64,000 bases of DNA, taken from the NCBI GenBank assembly GCA_007922195.1, contig ML681967.1:8799712-8863711 (forward strand), in the 5' to 3' direction. Both the position numbers and the translations under genes were made by a program. Positions 1-12,110 of the stretch are shown piece by piece. The notes beneath the pieces were generated by a model that worked only from the letters and a program-made list of their open reading frames with translations, did not search any database and was not told the DNA's origin. How positions within the stretch are numbered: position 1 is the first letter of the stretch; each line of letters starts with the position of its first letter. The DNA comes from Podocnemis expansa. Lineage: Eukaryota > Chordata > Testudines > Podocnemididae.

Positions 1-2677
1 GGGACCCCACAAGGTCATCTAGTCCAACCCCCTGCCAAAAAAAGCAGGACCACTCCCATTAGATCATCCCAGTCAGTGTTTTGTCCAGCTGGGACTTGAA
101 CACCTCCAGAGATGGAGATTCCACCACCTCCCTAGGCAGCTTATTCCAATGCTTCACCACTCGCCTAGTAAGGAAGTTTTTCCTAATATCCAGCCTGGAC
201 CGCCCCAGCTGTAGCTTGAAACCATTGGTTCTCGTTCTGCCCTCTGTTACCACCGAGAACAGTCGAGCTCCCTCCTCCTTGGAGCAACCCTTCAAGTAGT
301 TGAAGGTTGCTATCAAATCCCCCCTCAGTCTTCTCTTCTGCAGGCTAAATAAGCCTAGTTCCTTCAGTCTTTCTTCATAGGGCTTGTGCTCCAGCCCTTT
401 GATCATTTTGGTTGCCCTCCTCTGGACTCTCTCTAATTTGTCCATGTCCTTTTTGTAGTGGGGAGCCCAAAACTGGACACAGTATTCCAGATGTGGCCTC
501 ACTAGTGCAGAATAGAGGGGAATGATCACATCCCTCGATCTGCTGGTAACACTTCTTCTGATGCAGCCCAGTATGCCATTGGCCTTTTTGGCAGCAAGAG
601 CACACTGCTGACTCATATCCAGCTTCCCATCCACCATGACTCCCAGGTCCTTTTCTCCAGTGCTGCTATTTAGCTGATCACTCCCCAGCCTGTAGCAGTA
701 CATGGGGTTTTTTCGTCCCAAGTGCAGGATTTTACACTTATCCTTGTTGAACCTCATGAGATTCCTCTTGGCCCACTGCTCCAGTTTGTCTAGGTCTCCC
801 TGAATCCTGTCTCTGCCCTCTAGGGTGTCTACCGTTCCCCCCAGTTTGGTATCATCTGCAAACTTACTAAGTGTGCAATCTATCCCATCATCCAGATCAT
901 TAATGAAAACATTGAACAGAACTGGCCCCAGGACCGACCCCTGGGGTACACCACTCGTTACTGCCTGCCAACTTGACATGGAGCCATTGATTCCTACACG
1001 CTGAAACCGTTGTTCTAGCCAGTTTTCTATCCACCTTACAGTCCACGCATCTAACCCATACTTCCTTAATTTGCCAATGAGAATGCTGTGGGAAACCGTA
1101 TCAAAAGCCTTGCTAAAGTCAAGGTATATCACATCAACGGCTCTTCCCGCATCCACAAATCCAGTCATCTCATCATAGAAGGCGATGAGGTTGGTCAGGC
1201 ATGATTTACCCTTGGTAAATCCATGCTGACTATTCCTGATTACTCTATTTTCCTCCAAGTGTTTCAGGATGGATTCTTTGAGAAGCTGCTCCATGATTTT
1301 TCCAGGGATTGAGGTGAGGCTGACAGGTCTGTAATTCCCTGGATCGTCCTTTTTGCCTTTCTTGAAGATAGGTACTATATTTGCTTTTTTCCAGTCCTCT
1401 GGCACCTCCCCCGTTCGCCACGAGTTTTCAAAGATAATGGCCAACGGTACTGCTATCTCATCAGCCAGCTCCCTCAGCACCCTCGGATGCAGTTCATCCG
1501 GCCCCATGGACTTGTGCACATCTAGTTTCTTTAAGCAGTCCCTAACCTGACCTACTGTCACCAAGGGCCTCTCTTCTTCTCCCCAGTCCCCCGTACCTAG
1601 TGTAGTGGGCTGGGAGCTGACCTTGCTTGTGAAAACTGAAGTAAAAAAAGCATTGAGCACTTCAGCTTTTTCCTCATCCTCTGTCACGAGGATGCCTGCC
1701 CCATTCAGTAAGGGACCTACACCATCCCTGATCCTCTTCTTGTTATTGATATACTTGTAGAACCCCTTCCTATTATCCTTCACATCCCTTGCTAGTCGCA
1801 ACTCCATTTGTCCTTTGGCCTTTCTGATTTTATCCCTGCAGTCCCGAGCAATGTCTTTATATGCCTCCTTAGTCATCTGTCCTAGCTTCCACTTCCTGTG
1901 AGCGTCCTTTTTATGCTTCAGCTCAGTGCAGAGCTCTCTGTTAAGCCACAGTGGGCGCCTTCCACATTTGCTGTGCTTTCTCCTTATCGGAATTGTATCT
2001 TGCTGTGCCCTTAGCAGGGTTTCTTTAAAATGCACCCAACTCTCTTGGACACCTTTCCCCTTCAGATCAGCCTCCCAAGGGATCCTGCCCATCAGTTCCC
2101 TGAGGGAGACAAAATCTGCTTTTCTGAAGTCCAGGGTCTGTGTTTTGCTTCTTTCCTTCTTTCCTTTAATCATCAACTTGAACTCAATCATTTCATGGTC
2201 ACTGCTACCCAGGCTGCCATTGACCTCTACTTCCCTGATAAATTCTTCTCTATTTGTGAGCAGCAGATCGAGAGGCGCAAGGCCCCTCGTCGGTTGCTCC
2301 AGCATTTGTACCAGGAAGTTGTCCTCAACACTCTCCAGAAACTTCCTGGATTGCCTGTGCACTGCTGTATTGGCCTTCCAGCAGATGTCAGGGTAATTGA
2401 AGTCCCCCATGAGAACCAGGGCCTGTGCTCTAGAAACTTCTGTTAGTTGTACACAGAATGCCTCATCCACTTCCTCCTTCTGATCTGGTGGTCTGTAGCA
2501 GACACCTACCACAACATCCCCCTTGTTGCTCTCCCCTCTAAACTTAACCCACAGACTTTCAACTGGCTTGTTTCCACTTTCATATAGAATAGCCATGTCT
2601 ATGTCAGTTTTCAGCATAGACCAGCTCAGGTAAACTCCCTCACCTCCAAAGTCACACGTAATGGCACCACCTTTCAC
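1..2677 (-). mobile_element. CR1-type LINE, long copy, 5'-truncated, 3' end off the window
   Basis: This is a non-LTR retrotransposon copy read on the minus strand. Its single long frame carries the C-terminal part of an apurinic endonuclease and a complete reverse transcriptase. The untranslated 3' part lies at 1-60 and continues beyond the left window edge. At the other end the similarity to the CR1 protein stops near 2,677, where about the first half of the endonuclease would be expected, so the copy is 5'-truncated, as is usual for LINEs. Two further copies of the same clade lie at 38.77-40.52 kb and 33.94-35.58 kb. CR1 assignment is by protein motifs and by the characteristic 3' region seen in the other copies. 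Confidence 0.93.
59..2677 (-). CDS. CR1 ORF2 fragment: endonuclease C-terminus plus reverse transcriptase
   Basis: An uninterrupted frame of 872 codons. Residues 1-170 are the C-terminal part of an APE-type endonuclease, with GDFNYPD at 91-97 and the catalytic SSDH at 158-161. The reverse transcriptase covers about 400-660. It shows NYRPVSLTS (448-456), YLDFSKAFD (518-526), [11 protein letters not shown] (575-585) and the catalytic FADD (606-609). After it comes the conserved C-terminal region containing [19 protein letters not shown]. Full-length CR1 ORF2 proteins are usually around 900-1,000 residues, so the N-terminal endonuclease motifs are missing. The first Met is simply the first in the truncated frame and is not a natural start. 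In life the protein nicks target DNA and primes cDNA synthesis on it. The lack of stops suggests a young insertion. Confidence 0.9.
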   Translation of the reverse strand: MKGGAITCDFGGEGVYLSWSMLKTDIDMAILYESGNKPVESLWVKFRGESNKGDVVVGVCYRPPDQKEEVDEAFCVQLTEVSRAQALVLMGDFNYPDICWKANTAVHRQSRKFLESVEDNFLVQMLEQPTRGLAPLDLLLTNREEFIREVEVNGSLGSSDHEMIEFKLMIKGKKERSKTQTLDFRKADFVSLRELMGRIPWEADLKGKGVQESWVHFKETLLRAQQDTIPIRRKHSKCGRRPLWLNRELCTELKHKKDAHRKWKLGQMTKEAYKDIARDCRDKIRKAKGQMELRLARDVKDNRKGFYKYINNKKRIRDGVGPLLNGAGILVTEDEEKAEVLNAFFTSVFTSKVSSQPTTLGTGDWGEEERPLVTVGQVRDCLKKLDVHKSMGPDELHPRVLRELADEIAVPLAIIFENSWRTGEVPEDWKKANIVPIFKKGKKDDPGNYRPVSLTSIPGKIMEQLLKESILKHLEENRVIRNSQHGFTKGKSCLTNLIAFYDEMTGFVDAGRAVDVIYLDFSKAFDTVSHSILIGKLRKYGLDAWTVRWIENWLEQRFQRVGINGSMSSWQAVTSGVPQGSVLGPVLFNVFINDLDDGIDCTLSKFADDTKLGGTVDTLEGRDRIQGDLDKLEQWAKRNLMRFNKDKCKILHLGRKNPMYCYRLGSDQLNSSTGEKDLGVMVDGKLDMSQQCALAAKKANGILGCIRRSVTSRSRDVIIPLYSALVRPHLEYCVQFWAPHYKKDMDKLERVQRRATKMIKGLEHKPYEERLKELGLFSLQKRRLRGDLIATFNYLKGCSKEEGARLFSVVTEGRTRTNGFKLQLGRSRLDIRKNFLTRRVVKHWNKLPREVVESPSLEVFKSQLDKTLTGMI

Positions 2678-3135
2678 ACTGAAGTGACAATACGTCTACC
2701 CTGTGCAGTTTGGAAAGAATGTAGAAGATGTGAGTAAAGAGTCATGTAACAGTCATATAATCTTCTTGAATGCACATTCTGGGACTGAAGACAACATATT
2801 ACAAAGTGTGAGTCTCATCAAAAAAGGCAACAGATCAAACAAAATAAGGAATGAAAAATACATAAGCTACAAACTCATGTAAACAAATAATGCAGAAACA
2901 ACTCCCTAGCTAATATAATTCAAGGGATAACTTCAAAACCACATTAAAAAATAATTTGTTTTATTCAGCTTTATAGCTAGTAACCATTTTAGAAACCCTA
3001 TTTTTAATTCAGGAGTTATTTCTCTGGGTTTGCATTTTTTTTTTCCCCTCTTAAACACATCCTGGTATGTAAAATTCATGAGCATGAGTTAAAATGAGTC
3101 AACATACAATGACTGCTAACTTGAACTGTACAAAC
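2678..3135. other. AT-rich noncoding stretch
   Basis: No coding, RNA or terminal-repeat signal seen. It is ordinary AT-rich sequence directly outside the truncated 5' end of the CR1 copy. Confidence 0.5.
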
Positions 3136-3136
3136 T

Positions 3137-3213
3137 GGCTTGTCTTCACTAGGATTTTACCTTGAGTCAGATCATTGTACTAAACAGCACTTTTTCCTAG
3201 TGAAGACAAAGGT
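3137..3213. repeat. Short inverted-repeat MITE remnant
   Basis: The ends GGCTTGTCTTCACTAGG and CCTAGTGAAGACAAAGGTC are near-perfect inverted repeats about 75 bp apart. The ends resemble the TGTCTACACTA terminal repeats of the Harbinger-like elements elsewhere in the window (26,719; 47,956; 57,603). The target duplication is not clear, so it could be a solo hairpin left by an older element. Confidence 0.4.
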
Positions 3214-6200
3214 CGTGTTCACTTCAGCCACCACCCACCCCAAATATATTCTGTAGGCACAACAGAACATCCTAGTCTCCCCCCATGTGTCACTTAATCA
3301 ATGGGCATTTCTATCAGAGTCAGAAGGAAAATGATCATCAGACCACCCTGTTCCATAAACAGGGATCCATATACAACAGTTTTTCTTTATAAGGAATTAA
3401 ATGCAGGGAGGTGGGTGCGAACCTGTCTTGACAGAGAAGGAGCAGTCAGACTTTGGAGACTCAACCCACCCGTTCTTTCACACAAACATCAACCAAAGAG
3501 GAGGAAAAAAACACACCAAAAATATGAAGGCTTGTAAAAATAATGAAGGTATAATTAATAGGCAAAATTCTTCTAGACATAAATTTGGTGTGTTGTTTCT
3601 CATTTTCATACCGCAAACTTACCACCATTCTTTCTGCTAAGTTATAAGCAGGGACTGTCTTGTACCTATGTGTTCGCAAGGTGCCTTACACTAAGAGGCC
3701 ATGATCTTAACTGAATCCTTTCAATGGAGCTTCTGCAGAAAGGCCCAAAATCATGTTACTCTGTGCATATGTAAATTAGTGTGTTAGATGTTTGGGATAA
3801 TTCCTGATTTTACAATCAGGACACTAAACCAGCATTTATTTTGCCTTTGCTTTACCAAGTTTTAAGTCTAAATGTGCAGTTACAGCCAACTACAAAAGCA
3901 CAGTATGTGCACCTTGAGAGGAATATATAGGAGTACTTGACTTTTGTCCTTTAGCATTAGAGGTCTAGGTTTCTGCAAATGAGATTTAGTAGGCAAACTT
4001 TCCACATTTTTCCCCTCTTTCGAATATAAAAATAGTGGGGAAGAGAGTAAACAATGAACAGATAGTGGAGGGGTCTATGAGATGTTCATGACTAACTTGC
4101 AGCCTCCATACATGAAATTCATTAAACTGCCTGCTACAGCTTTATAATGAAAACGTGGTTTTCCATCTGGTTGGTGTTTTTTGTTGTTTTGTTTTTTTAA
4201 TGCTAGCCCTTTCCCCTTAATACTTCCTGCTATTGATACCACCAAGTTAACGCCACAGATGGTCTCAACAGTGTGTGTGGAGTGCTGATGGTAATTGGTG
4301 TTTTCATTATGGTGTCATTTACACTTATTCAGTGCCAGCAGCACAAGCCCTGTTAATGTAAGCCTTCCCATTTATGGAGCAGAACCAGGAGTTTGGGGAG
4401 GGGGTGTTATTGGCTTTTGTTTGTTTTGGGGGAAAAGGACTTGTGTAGATACCACTGAGGTGGCCGAAACATTTAACACAAAAGCTCATTTAGTAATGAA
4501 CACAATCTGGTAAAGTTAACTGATGCATTGTGAGATGCTTCTTTTGCCTTACAATCTTGGAATGAGCACATAGATTCCAGAAGTCTTAAGTATCAATAGA
4601 AGCGGAAGGTAGATGACAGTTGTACCACTAAATGTACTTCTGTCTGCACTGCAGATAAGAAGCATTCCTGTGTTGCTATCATTGTAGTGCTGAGATTTCA
4701 GTTTTGAATCTATAATAAAAGCTTTCAAATTAGCTCTTTAGCACTTTTTAAATGTTTGACAGTTGCTGACTAATTTCATTCATTGGACATCAAATCTATA
4801 CACGTGTTTTTTGAAAAATCAGGAGAGCTACGCTGTAATTAGACACTGATGGCAGCTTCTCAGCAAACTTTTAGTAGTTGTACAGTAGTGCTGCAAAAAA
4901 GAGAACTGACATTTTGGACTAGGGAGAGGCCAGGAGGGAGAGAAATCGGAAAAATTTGCTAATTTAGCACTGTCTGACCATTGTTTAGTTAGTTCACTTG
5001 CTTAACATGGCTTGTTTAAAATAATTTCTTTAAAGGACTATTTGGAAAGATTGTCAGACCACCCTTTGGTTTCCAATCGATTTCCATTGTACAGCAGTCT
5101 GTACGTCTCTTCAGTTGACACTGCATATTAAAGAGGCCATGAGCAATCCTTTGTGTTTTTGGGTCAGTGATTTGCAAACATTGTTGGACCAATGAACTGT
5201 GAAATCAATCATTATATCTTACTGACACTGTCTTTGAACTGCTTTACTGATGAATAGAGATACACATTTCTACTGTCATTTATGAAACTTCCAAACTCAT
5301 CCTCACTGACAAACAGTTAAACATCACTGAAGTCCCATTGTCCTTGGGATGACAAAATGGAATGTATAGGGTTTTTTTTTCTTTTTTATGAGTCTTTGGA
5401 TTTTGTGAAAGTGACTAACAAGAAAGGGACCCTGTACTGTCAAATGATTTTGCTTACATGAATGATACAGTTTGTCTGTTCCTGAGAGGAACTTGGAAGA
5501 TGTTGTATGGAACAATATAGTTGTATATTAGAATACTACTTTTAAATTAATACATTTACTGTTGTATTATGAGTGTTTCATAAGAATAACATTAAATATA
5601 TTTGAATGGGCCCACAGAGAATATAGGGGGACTAACGGAACTTGTATCTTTAACTGTGGTGTCTCCTGTTATGTGCATCAATATCTCTGGCAAATAAGAC
5701 TGATGAAACACATCATTCAGCCCTAGAAGCATTGTTAGAAAGCAGATTTGTTTCCCTGCATAAGTTCTCATTTTGGTTCTTTCTACACACTTTGTAAAAT
5801 GCTGTTTCTGTCTTCTTACAAGACAGGTGACAGTACTGAAGCATCTAATTCCCTTCCCAACAAGTGTTACTGCTATACCTTTGTAAATGAGGCTTCCTTT
5901 CAGGACAGATATGTTTATTGAATCAAGCCCTAACCTCTCTGAAACTGACAGAGAGTCTTCTACTCTAGATACAGAGCAAAAGTTTCCCACACACTGCTCC
6001 CAAGAAATAGACACTGAGGGCTTGGCTACAAAGTGTGATAATGAGCATTACCAGGCTGTGATTTCTAAAACACGCTGAAGTGTTGTCCATTAACTGGTTA
6101 GGGTAGAACCTGCAAGTTTCACCATTACCAGTGCCATACTACTCTTCTGAGAAAGATGGAACTGCTGTTGATTGCTGGGTTTGAGAATGATAAGCAAGGT

Positions 6201-6726
6201 CTAAAACATGTTTTCAATTATATGGTCATTCTATACCTGTTTCCATGTCAACGAAAGATACTAAAATCTCAGAGCCCCACTTCAACTATAAAATTCAAAA
6301 TTACAGGTTACTTTTCACAAATATGAAAATGTACCTGCACTTCAAAAATTTATTAAAACATTATTTTCTATAAAGAACAAACATATCAAAGTTATTTTGG
6401 AAATTCTCTCCTGTCTGAATTACCACAAGTGTAGGCACCAATAAGTACTCCGGAGTAATTTTATTAACCATCAGTGGAAATTCAATATGCTTCATCATTT
6501 TGCAGACTTTGATCCCAGAAAGTTTAATCCATATATAGGAAAGATAGTAAAAAATGTGCAATAATTGTTACAGCAAAATAATTGAATCTCTGAGAATCAA
6601 CAAATGTCATCCTGTATTAGATCAAGGTTTTATGACCACATAGCAAATGTGAAAAATTGGAACGGGGTGGGTGGTAATAGGCACCTATATAAGACAAAGC
6701 CCTGAATATTGGGACTATCCCTATAC
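3214..6726. other. Intron-like AT-rich DNA without recognisable genes
   Basis: Nothing reliably coding. A minus-strand open frame of 140 codons at 5,592-6,014 has no family motif or splice context. Around 6,018-6,110 a stretch beginning GGCTTGGCTACAAAG resembles the end of a DNA transposon, but I could not find its partner terminus. Confidence 0.45.
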
Positions 6727-8740
6727 CAGTGGTTTCCAACTGGTGTGCCACAGCAACACCATAAGCGTGCTGCGAGAATCCCCTGGAGCTGGGGTCATTT
6801 TAAACCTCCCTCCCTATTCAGTCCAGTGTGCAGGGGAGGAAGCTTGCAACAGAGTTTGCTCCTGCTGGCTGGAGGTAAGTGTGGGTTGGGGAAGAGGGGG
6901 TTAATAGGTTGGGGAGGACTTTGGGGCTGGGAGATTGCTAGGGAAGGTGGGGAGGGGTACAGAGAGCTGCCGCTGGCCCCATTCCAGCCCCTGCCACCCA
7001 GGGCCATCCCACCGCACTGGGGAGCAGGACCAGCTGGCCCAGGGGACGGCAGACCCCTGCACTGCTCCCTCCATGCCGGGGACCAGACAGGCGGTCGAAA
7101 GGGCGAACCGGTGCAGTGCTGCCAGTCTGCCTGTGCCCCCCCACCACCACATGCACTGCTCTAGGCTCTGTGCTGGAACAGCAGGGAGGGGGTGGAAGGC
7201 AGGGCTGCTAGGGCGTGGGGGGGGCACCAATACCAGCTCCATGCTGCCTCTCATCCTCTCCATTGCTCCAGCATGGATCCCAGAGCAGCATGTGTGGCCA
7301 GAGGGTGGGGCGGCGGACTGGCAGGGCTGTACCAGGCCACCCTTTTGGTCACTCGCCTGCCCTCCCGCATGGGGACAGCAGCGGTGCAGCCATGCAGGCA
7401 CCCCAAAGTACAGGGCCCTGGTCGGCTGCCCCACCCAAGGGACAGCCCTGCAGGTCCCCAGAACTGGTGGTGGCAGCCATGGTCCCAGTCTGGCTAGGGT
7501 TACCAGATGTCAGACAACAGGAAGACATGTCCTACTTTTTACCTTCACGTCCTCTTTCTGGCAGGTATATTAAAATACATGATTTTGTCTGGCTTTTTAC
7601 TTACAGGGGTTAAAGTATGCTGGAATGCCACGGAATACCTTATTTTTAGGGGAAAGCATTCCAGAGCCCCCTAAACACAGAAGATTATTACATTAATACA
7701 TTTTCTCCATGCGTCCTCCAATGTCCTCCTTTTTGTATATCCCTATCCTCCTTTCCAGGCTTTGGTATCTGGTAGCTGTAAGTCTGGCCCCACTCCAGGG
7801 TGTCTGCGGCAGCCATGGCCCTGCTCTGCCATCCCTGGGGCCATTGGCCCCAGCTCTGTCAGGGGGTCCCCAGAGGTGGCAGTGGTGGCTGTCCAAGCCT
7901 CCCCGGCCAAGGGTTCCCAGAGGCACCAGCAGACCCATTCCAGTCCTGGCCAGGGGTCCTCAGAAGGGCTGGGCAGCAGCCCTGATGTGGTGCGTCCCTC
8001 CCAGCAACACGAGTGATAGCAGGATCCAGCCCCCAGCTGGGGACCCTAGGGTGCAGGTAGAAAGATCTGACCCTGGCACCAGTGACTGAAGCTGGTTCGG
8101 GTGGGGGGGCAGGGGCAGCTTTAAAATATACCCGTGGGGGGGGGGGGATGATGGGAGCCCTGGCAGGGGCAAGGGGATAGGGTTGGCAGGGCCACAGCAA
8201 GGCCTGCAGGGGCCCTGCTGAGAACTCTGGGGTGGCTACGTGAGATGGGACCCTGGGGTCTAGCTCTGGCCCTTGCAGTGATGGCAGGGTCCATCATGGG
8301 AAGCAGTGGGCTGTTGGGAGACAGGATGGGACCCATGTGGGTGGGAGGGAGCTGTTGTGGGGGGAGGGTCTGCCCTGGGTGGCCAGGAACCACTGGGGAG
8401 AAGGGGGGAAATAGGTGCTATGCCAGGGTCCCCAGCCCTACCCTCCCATTCCCCAGGTTCCCCCTGCCACCCCACAAAGCCAATCCTGTTCTCCCTTCCC
8501 CTCTCTTGCCACCTTTGTGCTGCTCTCCACATGGCTACCCTTGTCCTCTCTTGCCCCCCCTGCCCTGCCGTGCTACCCCTACCACCCCACACAGCAACCT
8601 TTCCCAACCAGTGTGCTGTGGTTCATGAATATTCATGTTATTTTGGGTTAATTTGAATAACTTTTTTTAATGGTGGTATGCCTCAAAAAAAATGAAGGTA
8701 TCAAGGTGTGCCATGGCAGAGAAAAGGCTGGGAACCACTG
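6727..8740. mobile_element. hAT-type DNA transposon, non-autonomous, about 2.0 kb
   Basis: Terminal inverted repeats are CAGTGGTTTCCAACTGGTGTGCC at the left and the reverse complement of CAGTGGTTCCCAGCC at the right (GGCTGGGAACCACTG). An 8-bp target duplication with one mismatch flanks it: CCCTATAC at 6,719-6,726 and CCTTATAC at 8,741-8,748. The right part contains TTCATGAATATTCATG and a GGTGGTATGCC block also present in the short copy at 37,517-37,725, so these are one family. The interior is GC-rich and encodes no transposase I can recognise. The many open frames on both strands here are composition artefacts. A second hAT is inserted at 7,495-7,780. Confidence 0.85.
7495..7780. mobile_element. 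Nested short hAT element, TAGGGTTACCAG family
   Basis: The left end is TAGGGTTACCAGATGTC and the right end is GGTATCTGGTAGCTGTA, which are imperfect inverted repeats. A perfect 8-bp duplication AGTCTGGC flanks it at 7,487-7,494 and 7,781-7,788. It sits inside the larger hAT at 6,727-8,740, so it arrived later. The same family recurs, in inverted orientation, at 35,153-35,416. Its middle has a small palindrome around CTTATTTTTAGGGG flanked by GGAATGCC and GGCTCTGGAATGC-like arms. Confidence 0.85.
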
Positions 8741-8812
8741 CCTTATACAATCGGGATATATAGTCACCATAGTTTAAAACATCCAATAAGACAGAGGAAA
8801 TCTTTCACTCAC

Positions 8813-8887
8813 AATCCATGAGACTTTCAGCACATGAACCAAAAGGGAGCAATCTGTTTGAAGGCCGTGCCTCCTACTGCTCTCTCC
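8813..8887 (-). other. Candidate minus-strand exon, 75 bp
   Basis: On the minus strand a long pyrimidine tract ending GGTTGTTCAG is followed by 75 bases with only one open frame. The exon-like segment ends in ATT followed by GTGAGT, a strong donor. The frame is phase 0 at both ends and includes the residues GLQTDCSLLVHVLKVSWI. It does not join in phase to a terminal exon predicted at 9,826-9,926, so it could be an alternative exon or a chance match. No protein family recognised. Confidence 0.2.
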
Positions 8888-8954
8888 CTGAACAACCCAA
8901 AAAAGGTCTTACAGCCAAAATCCTGCTTTTAACTTTGCTTACAACAGTGGATGT

Positions 8955-9068
8955 ATCAACTAGCTAACACATCTGCTTCACATGCAGAAGGTCCTGGGTT
9001 CAAACCCCAGGGGGTTGGAATAGATGATCTCATGAGGTCCCTTCCAACCTTATGATTCTATTCTATTA
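8955..9068 (+). mobile_element. tRNA-derived SINE with CR1-like 3' tail
   Basis: A tRNA-like head is visible: TAGCTAACACATCTGC in the D-arm/A-box position and GGGTTCAAACCCC as the B box. It is followed by GATGATCTCATGAGGTCCC, TTCCAACCTTATGATTCTAT and a short TTCTAT repeat, closely matching the 3' end of the CR1 copy at 40,460-40,516. A tRNA-derived SINE with a CR1-like tail is known from cryptodiran turtles and supports the organism call. It is a SINE rather than a working tRNA gene because the acceptor stem and anticodon arm are not intact. Confidence 0.8.
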
Positions 9069-9825
9069 CTATTTTATTTCATACATAGCCTCTTTCTGCC
9101 AGGTCCATGATAGCATGAATCGTGTTTCAACAGCAAAACAGTAGATCCAAAAATATGAAACAGAGCAAAAGCACAATTAGTATGCATGTTAATGATGACG
9201 CAAAGTCAATGATAGAAAATAATTTTCATTCTTTATGCCACTATATTTTTTCAGTGCAGTAAATACGAACTAGCTATTTAGAAATCCAAAACTACTGAAA
9301 ACAAAAGTCTTTTCTAATCAGAGCTGCAGATACCTAGACAGTCTCTTACTTTAGCTCTTGGGGATATAGTTCTTCAAAATTCAGAAGTATAGAAGTAGAC
9401 AGCAAAACAGTTCAAGTTTTACAGGATATCTATGAAGGATAAATATTCCTTAAACTACTTGAAGTTACGCTTAAAATTATCAAAGCATAAAGATTATGTA
9501 GCAAACAGTGTAAAGCCTAGGAGAATTATTCCTTCTAAAAAATATGCAAAAAAGGTCTTTCGAAAAGCACACATTAAATCTAATATGCCTTAATTGGAAA
9601 GATGAGACTGTCCTTTCCTTATTTTCACACTTGTATTCAAATTATGTTTATCACAATTCCCTGCATCTACAATAAAACTTGTTCATTAAGGATAAGCTGG
9701 ATAGGAGAATTTTTAAGATAATTACCCCTGTAATAAGAAGCTTTTCCTTCTCTTCTCCCTTGAAAAGAGAACAAAAACTTGCATTTCAGTACATTTTTCT
9801 TTACAAAGACTAAATTCACAGCATT
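9069..9825. other. AT-rich noncoding stretch, possible 3' UTR of the minus-strand candidate gene
   Basis: No ORF or repeat boundary seen. If the terminal exon proposed at 9,826-9,926 is real, this would be its 3' untranslated region. An AATAAA on the minus strand near 9,070 (TTTATT on the plus strand) could be its polyadenylation signal. Confidence 0.25.
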
Positions 9826-9926
9826 TCAGAAAACACAATCATATGAAGCAAAGAGGCACACCACACTCTCTTTCACTCTTTGAATATGTCCATGTTTTTG
9901 ACAGGCAGTCATCTTCATCCAAGGAT
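9826..9926 (-). other. Candidate terminal coding segment, minus strand
   Basis: On the minus strand a tract ending TTCCAGTTTCAG precedes a short frame that begins with two bases completing a codon and ends at TGA (9,826-9,828). The reading starts PWMKMTACQKHGHIQ after the split codon. Its phase fits the candidate exon at 10,195-10,277. Another frame of the same segment (SLDEDDCLSKTWTYSK) is also open for a while, so the frame is uncertain. Confidence 0.2.
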
Positions 9927-10194
9927 CTGAAACTGGAATATCATTATTATATCCAGTCCACATGAGATACCATGTGCTCATCACCAGCTGGGGGTAAGGC
10001 TCCTTCTATAATTGGGATAATGTGCTCATATTTTTAAGCTTGTCACACACAGGATAGAAATTAAAGGTTTAGCTAACCTCTCAAATTAACCAATTTGACT
10101 CCCTCACCACCCCATGGTCTGACAATTTTCCATTCTGAACTTGATCAGAAAGCCACTGCCAACAACAACTAATAATGTTGGAGAAGAAACTTAC

Positions 10195-10277
10195 AGATGG
10201 ATGGCACTGCTGTACATACACTGGGAAAACATAACTCCCCAACGATTTGTACTAACAACAGGTGTAACTTTCCTATG
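10195..10277 (-). other. Candidate minus-strand exon, 83 bp
   Basis: The minus-strand segment ends in CATCT followed by GTAAGT, a near-consensus donor, and is preceded by a pyrimidine-rich tract ending TTAAAAG. In the frame that follows the upstream candidate exon it reads IGKLHLLLVQIVGELCF and is free of stops. The intron to 10,347-10,422 would be only 69 bp, near the vertebrate minimum. I do not recognise the protein. Confidence 0.28.
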
Positions 10278-10346
10278 CTTTTAACAACCAATCAGAAAGA
10301 ACTGAGGGACATGGATCAACATTCACGTAGCACTGCCTGTCAGTAC

Positions 10347-10422
10347 CTGGACAAGGCTATAGCAGCAAATAATGATTCAATCAGTGGACCAAACTTCATG
10401 ATGAATCCTGGTTCTGTGCCAT
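10347..10422 (-). other. Candidate minus-strand exon, 76 bp
   Basis: Good splice signals on the minus strand: a long pyrimidine-rich tract ending TGTGTCTCAG, then 76 bases, then CAG followed by GTACTG. Of the three frames only one is free of stops. It reads GFIMKFGPLIESLFAAIALS, which looks like a helical segment of a real protein. Both ends are phase 2 (two bases carried over). The phase is compatible with the candidate exons on either side. Protein unknown; transcript evidence would decide. Confidence 0.35.
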
Positions 10423-12077
10423 CTGAGACACATTGCACATACACAAAGAAGAAATTCCAGAACTCAATAATATTGTAAAAGTGGGGCAAATATTTTGCTG
10501 TCCATCTCCAAAAACTATGTAGGTGCCAATCTTATATGGGACCTCATGTAGAATCACTGCTCCTTAAAGAGGTCTTATTCTTCCTGGAATAATGCTGAGG
10601 GGAACTAAGATCTAGTGACATGGGAGCTAAATCAAGGAGTTTAAAATGAATGTCAACTAACTGAAGTACACTGATTTTAGATACCAAAGTAACATTAGAA
10701 AGCCCTAAAAATAGACAGACAGATACATAGCAAGCTAAAAATCAAACGAAGGCCAATTTCTGGTTATGTCAACAGAAAACAAAGGAAAAAAACTTGCATA
10801 ACAATTTGACATGCTCCTTCCACACCAGTTTTGAAACATATCACATGTTTTGAAAAAAGATGACCATTAAAGAAAACGTTATTTGAGGAGACTAACATTT
10901 AATTGAAATGAAATTGATTCAAATTATTTCTAAATCAATTTTACTCATGTACATTACTTATCTTTTAAAAAGAATATATCTTTCTATCCTGGAGATGTTA
11001 CCTTTGACGTGATGCTGCTGTAACGATAATGACTACCATTCTAGGAGTGAACTAAAATAGGAACACTATCCTGACTTTTTGAAGAGCAGGGCAGTCTCTT
11101 GCTTATCTACTGACACTTATTTTTAATCATTTCACTTCCACAATATATTTTTCATACATGATTCAGCCAGTTGCATCTACATGTCATTGAAACTATAAAG
11201 ACCAGCATGATTTTCCTATTGTAACAGATTTATTTCAACATTAGAAAAAATAAACGGCAATTAAACAGCTTATGTGAAACCTCTACCTTTCCCTCCTACT
11301 TCTAAATTATGCTGCTTTTTTGGGTGGGGGTTAATAGCGTTTCATCTTTATACTGTGATTTCATATTTACATTTGAACTATATTATACTTGTGCATCTCC
11401 TCTAGAGCTCTGGCAGTATGGGAGGAATGCTTTACAACATTATTATTTGGTATTTTTCATTATCTCATCTTTATGGGAACATGCAGAATGTTCTGACTGT
11501 ACAGAGCATTCTGATTGTGCTGCTATTCATTCAAAATGCTTTAACACAATATTGCTCCTTTATTTGCAAATTTAGCTTCAAAAGATTTCAGGGTTCATTG
11601 TTATCTCTATCTTTCAGCTACAGCTCTGTTTAATTAAAGTAATAAAGATAATGTAAAATATTAACAGTAAAATAAACAGATAAGTTCATCTGCAGAGGAC
11701 AAAGAAGGGAAAAGAGTGCAATGTTTTAACCATCACATTATTAAGGGCTTATTAAATGCCAGTATAATAAACAACACAGTGGATACTGTGTGTTCAAGGT
11801 TTCTTGAAAGTTAGCTGTACAGATATTAGTTATATAGATTTCTAAAACATACCATTCCATCTGTTTTACAGTACTAGTCAACACAGCATTTAAAGATTTA
11901 CAATATAGCACTTAAATAATTTATTCACTAAATGCCATACAAATGCACACGGGTAACACTGAAGAGAGAAACAATGATTCCACTATTCCCATTGAAAGTA
12001 TTTGTGCAAACAGAAATGATCAGACACTTCTCACATTCCAACAAGCAAAGAAACAGTTACCAGGATCATTAACTTAC
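10423..12077. other. AT-rich intron-like DNA
   Basis: No repeat boundary, RNA or convincing coding segment found. The short frames here are expected by chance at this base composition. Confidence 0.45.
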
Positions 12078-12110
12078 CATGACTAAAGCTCCACTGAAGC
12101 TGAGGAATCT
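12078..12110 (-). other. Candidate minus-strand micro-exon, 33 bp
   Basis: On the minus strand GTCATG is followed by GTAAGTTA, a strong donor. The nearest usable acceptor gives a 33-bp exon beginning after TTTAGTCAG. It joins the candidate exon at 12,540-12,625 in phase, giving residues EIPQLQWSFSH, and also joins 10,347-10,422 in phase. The acceptor's pyrimidine tract is weak, so this remains tentative. Confidence 0.2.

Noticed and set aside
5592..6014. 140-codon minus-strand frame
   Set aside because: No splice signals, start context or family motif; length is within chance for the region.
6671..8656. Many overlapping open frames on both strands
   Set aside because: They lie in a GC-rich hAT interior, have no motifs or codon bias, and follow from low stop frequency at that composition.
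8961..9010. tRNA gene
   Set aside because: A and B boxes are present, but the cloverleaf is incomplete and a CR1 tail follows; it is the head of a SINE.
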